Shown here: positions 10,476 through 17,803 of the stretch, piece after piece
How positions within the stretch are numbered: position 1 is the stretch's first letter
Layout of the letters: each line of letters begins with the position of its first letter
Assembly (NCBI GenBank): GCA_017649925.1
Contig: JAGCFX010000082.1
Location: 1-64,000, forward strand
Reading direction: 5' to 3'
Length of the DNA: 64,000 nucleotides
DNA from: Paludibacteraceae bacterium
Lineage (GTDB): Bacteria; Bacteroidota; Bacteroidia; Bacteroidales; Paludibacteraceae
Program-made: the position numbers and the translations under genes
The notes under the pieces: generated by a model
The model's input: only the letters and a program-made list of their open reading frames with translations
What the model was told of the DNA's origin: nothing
The model's database searches: none

Positions 10476-11210
10476 TTATTTTATGTTGAATAACATATTT
10501 GCAAACTGCTCTGCGGCATCAATTTGGTCTATTTTTCCCACGTCCATCATGTGATAGTGCTGCGGAACATAGGCTTGCAACGGAACATCGTTCATAATAT
10601 CCAAATAGAACTCAATGAGTGAGAACTTTGCCGACGGCATTTGTTGCAACAGTGCCAACACTTCCGGCGAGAGAATCTGCATGCCGCTGAAAGCAAGATG
10701 TTTTCCTTCCGTTCCCTTCAATTCGCCGGTTTTGACGTTTGTCCATCCGCATAAACGGTTGTCTTCATCAAAACAAAGGTAGCGCTGCGTGTCTCGTTCG
10801 CTCACCACCAGCTGGCTGATGCCTGTTTGCTCATAGGCTGACGCCAAGGCACGGATATCTATATTGCTCAATATATCCACATTGCACGCCAAGATGGGTT
10901 CGCCCGTAACCCGTAACCCGCAACCCGTAATCGCTTTCTTTAAGCCACCTCCGGTGTCGAGCAATTCGTCGCGTTCGTCGGAAACGGCGATGTTACATCC
11001 CCAGCCGTTGTTGGCGCGGATGGCATCGATAATCATGTCCGGAAGATGATGAACATTAACGATGATGTCGGTAATTCCCGCGTCGCGCAGTTTTTCCACT
11101 TGCCATTGTAGCAGCGTTTTCCCCGCTAACGGTACCAGCGCTTTGGGCATCGTATCGGTAAGCGGTTTCAAGCGCGTACCCAGCCCGGCTGCAAAAATCA
11201 TCGCTTTCAT
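10476..11210 (-). CDS. Nucleotidyltransferase, MurU / sugar-1-phosphate type
   Basis: The 244-residue enzyme has the NTP_transferase signature AAGLGTRLKPLT (residues 7-18), then MPKALVPLAGK and the metal-binding segment ACNVDIL. Length and motifs fit MurU (N-acetylmuramate-1-phosphate uridylyltransferase) and related sugar-1-P nucleotidyltransferases. The start overlaps the upstream RapZ-domain gene by ATGA. Together with the AmgK-like kinase two genes upstream this makes the kinase/uridylyltransferase pair of MurNAc recycling likely, though mannose- or glucose-1-P specificity cannot be excluded. Residues 94-103 (GCGLRVTGEP region) come from a short DNA repeat (10903-10931) inserted in frame just after the GGGLKKA motif. 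Confidence 0.82.
   Translation of the reverse strand: MKAMIFAAGLGTRLKPLTDTMPKALVPLAGKTLLQWQVEKLRDAGITDIIVNVHHLPDMIIDAIRANNGWGCNIAVSDERDELLDTGGGLKKAITGCGLRVTGEPILACNVDILSNIDIRALASAYEQTGISQLVVSERDTQRYLCFDEDNRLCGWTNVKTGELKGTEGKHLAFSGMQILSPEVLALLQQMPSAKFSLIEFYLDIMNDVPLQAYVPQHYHMMDVGKIDQIDAAEQFANMLFNIK
10903..10931 (+). repeat. Short repeat, family D (CCCGTAA units), inside the MurU-like gene
   Basis: Three to four tandem copies of a 7-base unit, CCCGTAA or CCCGCAA. A related run lies in the glycosyltransferase gene at 48780-48813. It is antisense to this gene and keeps its frame. Confidence 0.6.
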
Positions 11211-11608
11211 AACGTTCTGCTTATCCCTCGCTCTCTATGAATCAACTCAACCCTTACATCGTATTTGTCTTTCAGATGCTTAGCGAGGTGCTCAGCGCAA
11301 TAGACCGAACGATGTTGTCCACCCGTGCAGCCAAAAGACACTTGAAGATGCTCAAAACTACGTTCTATAAAACGCTCCACGTGATGGTCAACAAGTTTAT
11401 CCACCGACTCTAAAAAAGTCAAAATCTCGCCATCGTTTTCCAGAAAATCAATAACGGGTTGGTCAAGTCCCGTCATCTGTTGGAACCGCTCATATTTGCC
11501 CGGATTATGGGTCGAGCGGCAGTCAAAGACATAGCCTCCGCCGTTACCGGACTCATCGCTCGGGATACCGCGTTTAAACGAGAAGGAGTAAATCGTTACT
11601 GAGAGCAT
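11207..11608 (-). CDS. RapZ C-terminal domain protein
   Basis: The 133-residue protein carries the RapZ C-terminal signature FGCTGGQHRSV (residues 92-102) and the N-terminal TIYSFSFKRGIP...GGYVFDCRS block. In Escherichia coli this domain binds glucosamine-6-phosphate and small RNA and controls GlmS; the N-terminal P-loop kinase half of RapZ is absent here. From memory, Bacteroidales relatives are often fused behind an aminoglycoside-phosphotransferase-like kinase. Here the two are separate genes in different frames overlapping by 35 bases (11574-11608). The stop overlaps the MurU-like start. A role in sensing amino-sugar metabolites is inferred from domain and context. Confidence 0.8.
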   Translation of the reverse strand: MLSVTIYSFSFKRGIPSDESGNGGGYVFDCRSTHNPGKYERFQQMTGLDQPVIDFLENDGEILTFLESVDKLVDHHVERFIERSFEHLQVSFGCTGGQHRSVYCAEHLAKHLKDKYDVRVELIHRERGISRTL

Positions 11609-12473
11609 ATAAATAGGGATATTCGTCTTTCAATGATTGAAGAATGTCATTCAGGTTTTTAAGCGCGAGAGGGATGGACTCCAGAAAATGCTGTTTGCGT
11701 TCAAAATACCCGCGATAACCGTAAGCACCAAGTACTTGCAAAGTCCTGAGCAGCACAAAATGCGGTAACGCTTTGCGCCATGCTTGTTCCGCCAAGTTCG
11801 GCTGAAGGCGGCGAAGTTCATCCAGATAATCTCCGATCAACTTCTCGCGCAACTCGGGTGCGATGTTGGCTTTCGCCTGCCAGAGGAACGACGCAACGTC
11901 ATATTGCGTAGGTCCGCGACGACCGCCTTGAAAATCAATAAAATACGGCTTTCCGTCTTTTATCATCACGTTTCGGCTCTGGAAATCGCGATACAGGAAT
12001 GTCTCTGCGGGTTGCGTCAAAATCACCTTTACAATCTTATCAAACTCGTCTTCCAGTTTTGGCTCGGAGAAGTCAATCTTCGTGCCTTTGAGGAAGCAGT
12101 ATTTGAAGTAATTAAGGTCCCAGCGGATAGAACGCTCGTCCATCGCAGGTACGGGGAAACATTGGTTCCAGTCAAAGTCCTTCGCACCGACCACTTGTAT
12201 ATGCGCGAGGGCGCGGATAGCGCGCTCTAATAAGGAGGGATCAAGATTGTCAAAAAGGAGTGTGTCGCCGAGGTCTTCCTGCGTATAACTCATCTCGTCG
12301 TCCGCCACCCAATACACTTCGGGCACAGGCAGTCCCAAACGATGAAAATGCCGCGCCATATAAATGAAAGCGCGGTTCTCGTCACGGTTAGTGCCTACCA
12401 CGCGGATGACGGAACGGCCGTTCTCGTCGGTCTCACGCGTATAGACTCTATTGGAACCTTGTTGTTTGATCAT
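11574..12473 (-). CDS. Phosphotransferase (APH family), AmgK-like sugar kinase
   Basis: A kinase of the aminoglycoside phosphotransferase fold. It has the catalytic loop YRDFQSRNVM (residues 161-170), the metal-binding DFQGG (180-184) and a start-proximal SGSNRVY-like segment, GSNRVYTRE. AmgK, which phosphorylates the anomeric OH of MurNAc/GlcNAc, belongs to this subfamily. The start at 12473 makes a perfect ATGA overlap with the lipid kinase gene. An alternative ATG at 12515 adds 14 residues and would overlap by 46 bases; relatives usually have about 20 residues before the GSNRxY motif, so the longer form remains possible. The MurU-like gene two steps downstream supports amino-sugar recycling. 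Confidence 0.78.
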   Translation of the reverse strand: MIKQQGSNRVYTRETDENGRSVIRVVGTNRDENRAFIYMARHFHRLGLPVPEVYWVADDEMSYTQEDLGDTLLFDNLDPSLLERAIRALAHIQVVGAKDFDWNQCFPVPAMDERSIRWDLNYFKYCFLKGTKIDFSEPKLEDEFDKIVKVILTQPAETFLYRDFQSRNVMIKDGKPYFIDFQGGRRGPTQYDVASFLWQAKANIAPELREKLIGDYLDELRRLQPNLAEQAWRKALPHFVLLRTLQVLGAYGYRGYFERKQHFLESIPLALKNLNDILQSLKDEYPYLYALSNDLLLLV

Positions 12474-13393
12474 GCGCGGAATTGAAGTGCGTGATGGATG
12501 CAGGTCACTTTGCACGGACCGATGATATTCTCAAGGATACCGTCCGCCTCAAAGAGGATATGCTTGCGGTAGTTGAGTTCTATCTCGCGTCCTACGATGG
12601 GATAAACGAACGGCAGTTCGGTAAGTCGTCCGTTGTATAGTTTGGGCAGCGCCTCAAGGATCTGCCGGAAGGTCGGTTTTTTGATAAACATCGTATGGAA
12701 TACGCCGTCCGACGGATCTGCTTCGGGATTCTGGCGGATTCCTCCTCCGGAGAATGGCCCGTTGCCGATGTTCATTGTGAAGAGTCCGTCATTGACTGCC
12801 TCTTTGCCGTCCACCGTCAGAATCATGTGCTGCGCCTTATGCTGCATGAGCGCCGCGATAAGACCGAAGAGATAGTTCACATGATGCGAACCGATGTAGT
12901 ACTTCAGTCGCTCGGCTTTCTGGCAGCACAGCGGGTCGATGCCGAAGCCCACGGAATTGATGAAATAGCGGTGGTGCTCGATGTTATTGCGCCAGTAGGT
13001 GACGCAGCCTATATCTATCGGATGTCCCTCGCCTTCAAAGAAACGGCGGAGAGACTCCTTATGGTTCTTGGTCAGCTTCCAATATCTTCCCCAGTCGTTA
13101 CCCGTGCCGCGGGGCATGAGTCCGACCTGAATCTTCGCACGCACTTCCGGCTTAAGGTCCGCTCGCATGATGCCGTTGACGGCTTCGGAGAGCGTGCCGT
13201 CGCCGCCGAGGATAAGAATCTCGTCGTACCCTTTCTCCACCAGCTCGCGCGCCAATTCAATCGCATGCCCGGCAAACTTCGTCACGCGGTACGCAAACGG
13301 CTCATGGCGCTTACGGAGTAGGTGCCAGAGATAGATGCGCTGCGCGCGGAAATAGTTCTTGCCCGACTTGGGGTTGATGATGATGCCTAACAT
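12470..13393 (-). CDS. Diacylglycerol kinase family lipid kinase
   Basis: The 307-residue protein has the DAGK catalytic signature: NPKSGK (7-12), LGGDGTLSEAVNG (62-74) and LMPRGTGNDWGRYW, which form the nucleotide and substrate site. A C-terminal beta-sandwich follows, with NIGNGPFSGGG. It belongs to the soluble YegS/DgkB-type family that phosphorylates diacylglycerol or related lipids, rather than the small integral DgkA. It heads the overlapping minus-strand operon with the AmgK-like kinase, and a terminator lies between it and the upstream ribosomal genes. Substrate specificity is not visible. Confidence 0.85.
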   Translation of the reverse strand: MLGIIINPKSGKNYFRAQRIYLWHLLRKRHEPFAYRVTKFAGHAIELARELVEKGYDEILILGGDGTLSEAVNGIMRADLKPEVRAKIQVGLMPRGTGNDWGRYWKLTKNHKESLRRFFEGEGHPIDIGCVTYWRNNIEHHRYFINSVGFGIDPLCCQKAERLKYYIGSHHVNYLFGLIAALMQHKAQHMILTVDGKEAVNDGLFTMNIGNGPFSGGGIRQNPEADPSDGVFHTMFIKKPTFRQILEALPKLYNGRLTELPFVYPIVGREIELNYRKHILFEADGILENIIGPCKVTCIHHALQFRA

Positions 13394-13406
13394 AACAATA
13401 AAAATC

Positions 13407-13430
13407 AGCGCACCAAAAGATAGGTGCGCT
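13407..13430 (-). terminator. Rho-independent terminator after DUF4295
   Basis: A perfect 8-bp stem AGCGCACC/GGTGCGCT with an 8-base loop, followed on the minus strand by a T-rich run. It closes the rpmB-rpmG-DUF4295 unit. Confidence 0.85.
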
Positions 13431-13442
13431 AATTTAGGTTTT

Positions 13443-13595
13443 TTACTTGAAGAACTCGTTCACTTTTTCGTTCAGTACGATTTCCTCTTGGAAGATGTAA
13501 GCACCCGTTTTAGGCGACTTAACCATCTTGATGCACTTGCTGTGTGCGCGACCGGAGTTACCGGTTTGAAGGGTTGCGACCGCTTTCTTTGCCAT
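13443..13595 (-). CDS. DUF4295 small basic protein
   Basis: A 50-residue basic protein that begins MAKKAVATLQ and ends VNEKVNEFFK-like (LNEKVNEFFK). This family is found almost only in Bacteroidota, directly after rpmB and rpmG, as here. Its role is unknown; size, charge and context suggest association with the ribosome. In many Bacteroidales ftsY follows, but here a terminator and a lipid kinase gene follow instead. Confidence 0.88.
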   Translation of the reverse strand: MAKKAVATLQTGNSGRAHSKCIKMVKSPKTGAYIFQEEIVLNEKVNEFFK

Positions 13596-13625
13596 AGTTC
13601 TAAGCCTTTCTAAAATTAGGGTTAA

Positions 13626-13814
13626 TTACTTAATCTCTTTGTGAATCGTGTACTTCTTCAGGAAGGGATTGTATTTCTTCAACTCCAAACGATCAGGAGT
13701 GTTTTTGCGGTTCTTGGTGGTGATGTAACGAGACATTCCCGGAACTCCGCTGGCCTTTTGCTCTGTGCACTCAAGGATGACTTGAACACGTGCTTCTTTT
13801 ACTTTCTTTGCCAT
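13626..13814 (-). CDS. rpmG: 50S ribosomal protein L33
   Basis: The 62-residue protein begins [20 protein letters not shown] and contains [20 protein letters not shown], the conserved L33 core. The zinc-ribbon cysteines of C+ type L33 are missing, so this is a C- (zinc-independent) form. It lies between rpmB and DUF4295 in the usual Bacteroidota order. Confidence 0.95.
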   Translation of the reverse strand: MAKKVKEARVQVILECTEQKASGVPGMSRYITTKNRKNTPDRLELKKYNPFLKKYTIHKEIK

Positions 13815-13830
13815 TGTTTACTCCTTTCGT

Positions 13831-14067
13831 TTAATAGAGATAGCCCTTCTCTGCCGCCTGTTTCAAGGCGTTGTCGAGGCCGATCTTGTTAATTGTTCTC
13901 AGACCGGCTGCACTCACGTTCAGCTCGATCCATACATCCTGTTCTACCCAGTAGAACTTGCGGCGGAAGAGGTTCACGTCGAAGGTCCTCTTGGTATGAC
14001 GCTTCGAGTGCGACACATTGCAGCCGCCCATGGCTTTCTTGCCTGTAATTTGACAAATTTTTGACAT
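13831..14067 (-). CDS. rpmB: 50S ribosomal protein L28
   Basis: The 78-residue protein starts [20 protein letters not shown] and has the L28 motifs [13 protein letters not shown] and [13 protein letters not shown]. It binds 23S rRNA near the E site. It is first in the rpmB-rpmG-DUF4295 transcript, driven by the promoter at 14135-14166. Confidence 0.96.
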   Translation of the reverse strand: MSKICQITGKKAMGGCNVSHSKRHTKRTFDVNLFRRKFYWVEQDVWIELNVSAAGLRTINKIGLDNALKQAAEKGYLY

Positions 14068-14134
14068 TGTAGTATATATTTTATATTATTTTCCAATTTC
14101 GGGGACTTTTCGCATATTTACACGAAAAATCGTG

Positions 14135-14166
14135 CAAAGGTACTGCTTTTTTTTCAATTGACCAAA
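14135..14166 (-). promoter_or_regulatory. Bacteroidota promoter of rpmB
   Basis: Read on the minus strand: TTGG, 19 bases, TACCTTTG (14135-14142). The spacer AATTG-(A)8-GCAG is almost identical to that of tRNA-Lys. Confidence 0.82.
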
Positions 14167-14373
14167 TTTTTTAGCAAAAAAATGCGTTTTTTCTTTTTTT
14201 AGCCTCATTATTGCCAATTTTGTTAGCGTCCCTTGGCGCGTTTGCGCGTGCGCACCGTAGATCTTGTCGCCGACCCGAAAAGCGAAAAATAGTCTCATTT
14301 TCATCAACAACCCCTAACTCTCCAGTATTATATACATAGTATATAATACCAAAGAAAATGCAACCAAAATTTA

Positions 14374-14428
14374 GTGCGTGATAAGTGTGCGGTAAGTGCG
14401 AGGTAAGTACGTCGTAAGTGCGTTATTA
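14374..14428. repeat. Degenerate 11-bp tandem array
   Basis: Five units in strict 11-base register, consensus GTGCGNGGTAA (for example GTGTGCGGTAA, GTGCGAGGTAA, GTACGTCGTAA). It lies in the 700-base gap between rpmB and the first ATPase gene. Apart from this array, the surface-protein relic, a terminator and two promoters, I see nothing else in that gap. Confidence 0.75.
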
Positions 14429-14512
14429 TTTGTATTATCTGCACAAAGTCCTAATCGCGGTTCACTTCCGAATAAAAAGAACATCCTACCCTCTAACACC
14501 ACAAGTTTGTAT

Positions 14513-14551
14513 CAAAAAAGGACCAGGCTTGGAGAGGCCTGATCCTTTTTT
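14513..14551 (-). terminator. Terminator downstream of the surface-protein relic
   Basis: The hairpin AAAAAGGACCAGGC...GCCTGATCCTTTTT has A/T runs on both sides. It stands in the same position relative to the relic as the terminator at 31391-31425 does to the other VTGQEVK end. Confidence 0.75.
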
Positions 14552-14576
14552 ATATAAGCACTAAAGAAGTGTGATG

Positions 14577-14650
14577 TTATTTAACCTCTTGTCCGGTGAC
14601 GGTGTAAACCTTATCCCCCGGAGGATGTACAACTGGCCATAAAATATTAA
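14577..14650 (-). pseudogene. Relic of a surface-protein C-terminus (GDKVYTVTGQEVK end)
   Basis: On the minus strand the last codons read GDKVYTVTGQEVK then stop, the same 13 residues that end the fragment at 31450. Upstream the reading GQLYILR is recovered only after restoring one G in a G5 run (14615-14619), so the copy carries a one-base frameshift and no 5' part. Proteins of Bacteroidales with this kind of tail are exported surface proteins, and the tail may be a T9SS-type sorting end; that last point is inference. Confidence 0.65.
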
Positions 14651-14664
14651 AAAGTTTTAAAATA

Positions 14665-14696
14665 TTTGCATATATCAAAAAAAAGTACTACCTTTG
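14665..14696 (+). promoter_or_regulatory. Bacteroidota promoter of the 14.8-kb ATPase
   Basis: TTTGC (14665-14669), 19 bases, TACCTTTG (14689-14696). The 50 bases around the -33 box resemble the upstream region of the paralogous ATPase at 26.5 kb. Confidence 0.78.
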
Positions 14697-14767
14697 CGCC
14701 GGAAAACAAAATAACTCATTCCATTGAGTAAAAATACTAAGTGCATTGAGTAAAAATTTGAAGTATA

Positions 14768-15952
14768 ATGCAACGTCCTTATTTTGAAACGATTACGCAG
14801 CGATTAAATGAACCAAGAAAGTTCATTCAAATCATCGAAGGACCTCGTCAGGTCGGTAAATCAACGCTTATCAAGCAAGTACTAAAGAGCCTTTCGATGC
14901 CTTGGGTGCATTTCTCTGCAGATAATGTGCCGGCAACTCGTTCCGCTTGGATCAGCGATTGCTGGGCTACGGCGCGCAATAAACTCCAGATGGAGAAACT
15001 GCCCGAGTTGCTGCTCGTTATTGACGAGGTACAAAAATTACTGAACTGGGGTGAAGTCGTAAAGAAAGAGTGGGATGCCGATTCTTTCAATGATGTGCCC
15101 ATCAAAGTAGTGCTGTTAGGTTCGTCCCGCGTACGTTTGGAAAAAGGACTAAGCGAAAGTCTTAAAGGACGTTTTGAGACCATTAAAATGCCTAACTGGT
15201 CTCTTGCAGAAATGCAAGAAGGCTTTGGGATGACCATCGACGAATATATCTATTTCGGCGCTTATCCGGGAGCCGCTGATTTGCGTCATGACTTGGATAG
15301 ATGGCAGGAGTATATCAGCAGTTCCATTGTGGACGCAACGATAAACAACGACATTTTGATGGACACTCCTATCGCCAAACCGGCATTGTTACGTCAGACT
15401 TTTGAGTTAAGCAGTGCTTATTCCGGACAAGAAGTGTCGCTGACCAAGATGATCGGACAATTGCAAGACGCTGGAAACACCACTACACTCGCTCATTATT
15501 TAGATCTTCTCAACCAGAGCGGCATGGTTTGTGGGCTTAGCAAGTATGCCGTTGACAAGGCTCGCCGCCGTAATTCTATCCCCAAATATCAGGTCTATAA
15601 TAATGCATTGATGAGTCTCTATTGCGAACATGATTTTGAAGCGGCAAGGGCGGATCATAAATTATGGGGACGGCTGTTTGAATCGGCAGTCGGAGCACAT
15701 ATCATGAATTGCGCTTATACCGGACGGTTTAATGTTTATTATTGGCGCGATGGAGGAGAAGAAGTGGATTTTGTATTAGTAAAAGACACAAAGGTCGTGG
15801 CTATAGAAGTGAAAAGTAACCATGAAAAAGACACTTCCGGCTTGCATACTTTCCAAGAGAAATTCCATCCTCATCGATCTGTTCTGGTGGGCGAGGAGGG
15901 AATCCCCGCAGACACTTTCTTGCGCTCTGATTTGCGATGGCTATTTGAGTAA
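14768..15952 (+). CDS. AAA-family ATPase with DUF4143-type C-terminus
   Basis: The 394-residue protein has an N-terminal AAA_14 ATPase core with Walker A GPRQVGKST (residues 25-33), Walker B LLLVIDEVQKL and the sensor segment VVLLGSSRV. The C-terminal DUF4143-like domain has a nuclease-fold pattern, YYWRDGGEEVDFVLVK...AIEVKS. Such proteins are common, multicopy and often orphan in Bacteroidales; proposed roles include stress, defence or mobile-element maintenance, none proven. A second relative lies at 26.5 kb and a different ATPase at 57.7 kb. The start follows its promoter by about 65 bases. Confidence 0.85.
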   Translation: MQRPYFETITQRLNEPRKFIQIIEGPRQVGKSTLIKQVLKSLSMPWVHFSADNVPATRSAWISDCWATARNKLQMEKLPELLLVIDEVQKLLNWGEVVKKEWDADSFNDVPIKVVLLGSSRVRLEKGLSESLKGRFETIKMPNWSLAEMQEGFGMTIDEYIYFGAYPGAADLRHDLDRWQEYISSSIVDATINNDILMDTPIAKPALLRQTFELSSAYSGQEVSLTKMIGQLQDAGNTTTLAHYLDLLNQSGMVCGLSKYAVDKARRRNSIPKYQVYNNALMSLYCEHDFEAARADHKLWGRLFESAVGAHIMNCAYTGRFNVYYWRDGGEEVDFVLVKDTKVVAIEVKSNHEKDTSGLHTFQEKFHPHRSVLVGEEGIPADTFLRSDLRWLFE

Positions 15953-16080
15953 ATTTCATTAAAATGACACTTGCAAATAAAAGTGAGAATTTAAAGAAAA
16001 ATAGGTCGGAATAGAATAATAGAGATTAGCCACGAAGTCATAAGAAAATGCAAGCATTTTTTATTTTTTTGTCTAATTAT

Positions 16081-16111
16081 TTGCACATTTGATTATTTTG
16101 TAGTAAATTTG
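16081..16111 (+). promoter_or_regulatory. Bacteroidota promoter of the reverse rubrerythrin gene
   Basis: TTGC (16081-16084), 19 bases, TAAATTTG (16104-16111). The start codon is about 40 bases further on. Confidence 0.72.
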
Positions 16112-16152
16112 CAGCGTAAACGCAAAAACGATTATTAACAGTCTAATTATCA

Positions 16153-16704
16153 ATGAGTATGACAAAGAAATTTATTTGCCCGATCTGTGGCTATGTACAC
16201 GAGGGCGCAGAGGCTCCGGAACGCTGTCCGCAATGCAAACAAATCGTGAAATGGAAAGTGGCTGAGGAGGATAAGTTGAATTTTGCCTGCGAGCACATCG
16301 TAGGCGTAGCTAAAGACGTAACCGATCCAATTATTCACGATGGTCTACGCGCGCATTTCATGGGCGAGTGCTCCGAGGTAGGCCAATACCTGGCAATGGC
16401 TCGTCAAGCGGACCGCGAGGGTTATCCCGAGATTGCTGCAGCGTTCCGCAAATACGCTTATGAAGAGGCAGACCATGCTTCGCTGTTTGCCGAGATGCTA
16501 GGTGAGCTCGTTTGGGACACCAAGACAAACTTGGAAAAACGCATGATGGCAGAGGCAGGAGCATGCGAGGACAAACTGAACATTGCTAAACAAGCGAAGA
16601 AACTGGATCTGGATCCGATCCACGACGCCGTGCATGAGATGGCGCGCGACGAAGCACGTCACGGCAAGGGATTCGAAGGACTGTATAAGCGTTACTTCAA
16701 ATAA
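16153..16704 (+). CDS. Reverse rubrerythrin (NADH peroxidase type)
   Basis: The 183-residue protein has a rubredoxin-like [Fe(SCys)4] site at the N-terminus (C9/C12 and C25/C28). A ferritin-like di-iron domain follows, with E-rich helices (ECSEVGQYL, YEEADHASLFAEML, ARDEARHGKGF). This order is reversed relative to classical rubrerythrin, hence the name. Such enzymes reduce hydrogen peroxide in the cytoplasm of anaerobes. ATG at 16153 or 16159 (MTKK) could start translation. It is monocistronic and converges on mnmA with an 8-base 3' overlap. Confidence 0.9.
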   Translation: MSMTKKFICPICGYVHEGAEAPERCPQCKQIVKWKVAEEDKLNFACEHIVGVAKDVTDPIIHDGLRAHFMGECSEVGQYLAMARQADREGYPEIAAAFRKYAYEEADHASLFAEMLGELVWDTKTNLEKRMMAEAGACEDKLNIAKQAKKLDLDPIHDAVHEMARDEARHGKGFEGLYKRYFK

Positions 16705-17803
16705 TTATACCGCCGCCAAGAACGAGGTCGTCTTGATAGATGACAACGGATTGGCCGGGTGTAACACCCCAGATAGGCTCGCTGAAAACCAGCGAGCTTA
16801 TTTGTGATTGGTGATTGGTGATTGGTGATTTTATTTCTTTGACAGGAACGGCAGGAGAGCGATAACGAACTTTCGCAGTGAGAGAAAGCCTACCCCCGGC
16901 CCCTCCCTGAAGGGAAGGGCGGAATGCGTTGCTCACTGGTCTAAACCGCAGTTCTGTAGCATAGAGATCATCGTTGGTGCCAAGCGTGACGCGATTAGCG
17001 GCAGCATCGATATGCGTGACGTAAGCCGGTTGCCCAAGCGCAATACCCAAGCCTTTACGCTGGCCGATGGTATAGTTGACATACCCTTCATGTTGACCCA
17101 AAACGCGACCTTCACGGTCGATATATTCTCCTGCGCGCACGCGTTCATTATAATCGGGTACGTTCGCGCGCAAAAAAGCACGGTAGTCGTTATCGGGAAT
17201 AAAACAGATCTCCTGACTCTCGCGTTTGGTAGCGAGTTTCTCATAGCCATGCTGACGCGCGATTTCTCGCACTTGATCTTTGGTAAGGTCGCCAAGCGGG
17301 AAGATAGTGCGGCGTAACTGCTCTTCAGTCAGACGCCAAAGGAAATAGGTCTGGTCTTTTCGAACGTCGGCTGCAGTGCGCAAAAACATGTGCCCGTCGC
17401 GCTCGGCGATGCGGGCGTAATGACCTGTTGCAATGAAATCACAGCCGAGTTCATCGGCAAGATGAAGCATCTCGCCCCACTTGATGGTAGAATTGCAGAG
17501 TACGCAGGGATTAGGCGTGCGGCCTGCCATATACTCGTCAATAAAGTCCTGAATGACGCAGCGTCGGAAAGTGTCTCTGAAGTCCACAATATGATGCTCA
17601 AAGCCCATTCGCTCGGCATTATGCTTCGCTTCCATAATGGACTCCATCGTGCAGCAACCTTTCTCTTTGGCGAGACATGACTCTTTGATGCTGTCGTAGG
17701 TGCGGAACGTGACGCCGACCACTTCATAGCCCTGCTCGAGAAGAAGCATGGCGCTGACGGTGGAATCGATACCTCCGGACATTCCTAAAAGGACCTTTTT
17801 CAT
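16697..17803 (-). CDS. mnmA: tRNA-specific 2-thiouridylase MnmA
   Basis: The 368-residue enzyme thiolates U34 of tRNA-Lys, -Glu and -Gln. The PP-loop SGGIDS is at residues 9-14. The two catalytic cysteines lie in NPCVLCN and SQEICFIPDND, and the C-terminal beta-barrel ends GVTPGQSVVIY. The start overlaps the ABC exporter stop by ATGA. Two in-frame DNA repeats enlarge C-terminal loops: family C at residues about 294-305 (RPSLQGGAGG) and family A at about 324-333 (SPITNHQSQI). The catalytic core is untouched, so the enzyme should be active. It is last in the tamL operon. Confidence 0.95.
   Translation of the reverse strand: MKKVLLGMSGGIDSTVSAMLLLEQGYEVVGVTFRTYDSIKESCLAKEKGCCTMESIMEAKHNAERMGFEHHIVDFRDTFRRCVIQDFIDEYMAGRTPNPCVLCNSTIKWGEMLHLADELGCDFIATGHYARIAERDGHMFLRTAADVRKDQTYFLWRLTEEQLRRTIFPLGDLTKDQVREIARQHGYEKLATKRESQEICFIPDNDYRAFLRANVPDYNERVRAGEYIDREGRVLGQHEGYVNYTIGQRKGLGIALGQPAYVTHIDAAANRVTLGTNDDLYATELRFRPVSNAFRPSLQGGAGGRLSLTAKVRYRSPAVPVKEIKSPITNHQSQISSLVFSEPIWGVTPGQSVVIYQDDLVLGGGIII
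16804..16830 (-). repeat. Short repeat, family A (7-bp AATCACC units), inside mnmA
   Basis: Almost four perfect tandem copies of GGTGATT on the plus strand, so AATCACC on the coding strand. Seven-base units cycle through all frames and encode NHQSPIT-type peptide. Confidence 0.85.
16889..16920 (+). repeat. Short repeat, family C, inside mnmA
   Basis: CCTACCCCCGGCCCCTCCCT followed by GAAGGGAAGGG, antisense to mnmA. Close relatives lie at 49663, 50859, 50922 and 55651. Confidence 0.8.

Noticed and set aside
14086..14310. A 74-codon minus-strand frame upstream of rpmB
   Set aside because: It contains the rpmB promoter in its middle and has no protein-like pattern.
15961..15985. An 18-base match (AAAATGACACTTGCAAAT) to the kinase promoter at 41926
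   Set aside because: Too short and AT-rich to interpret alone; no complete promoter lies at 15961.
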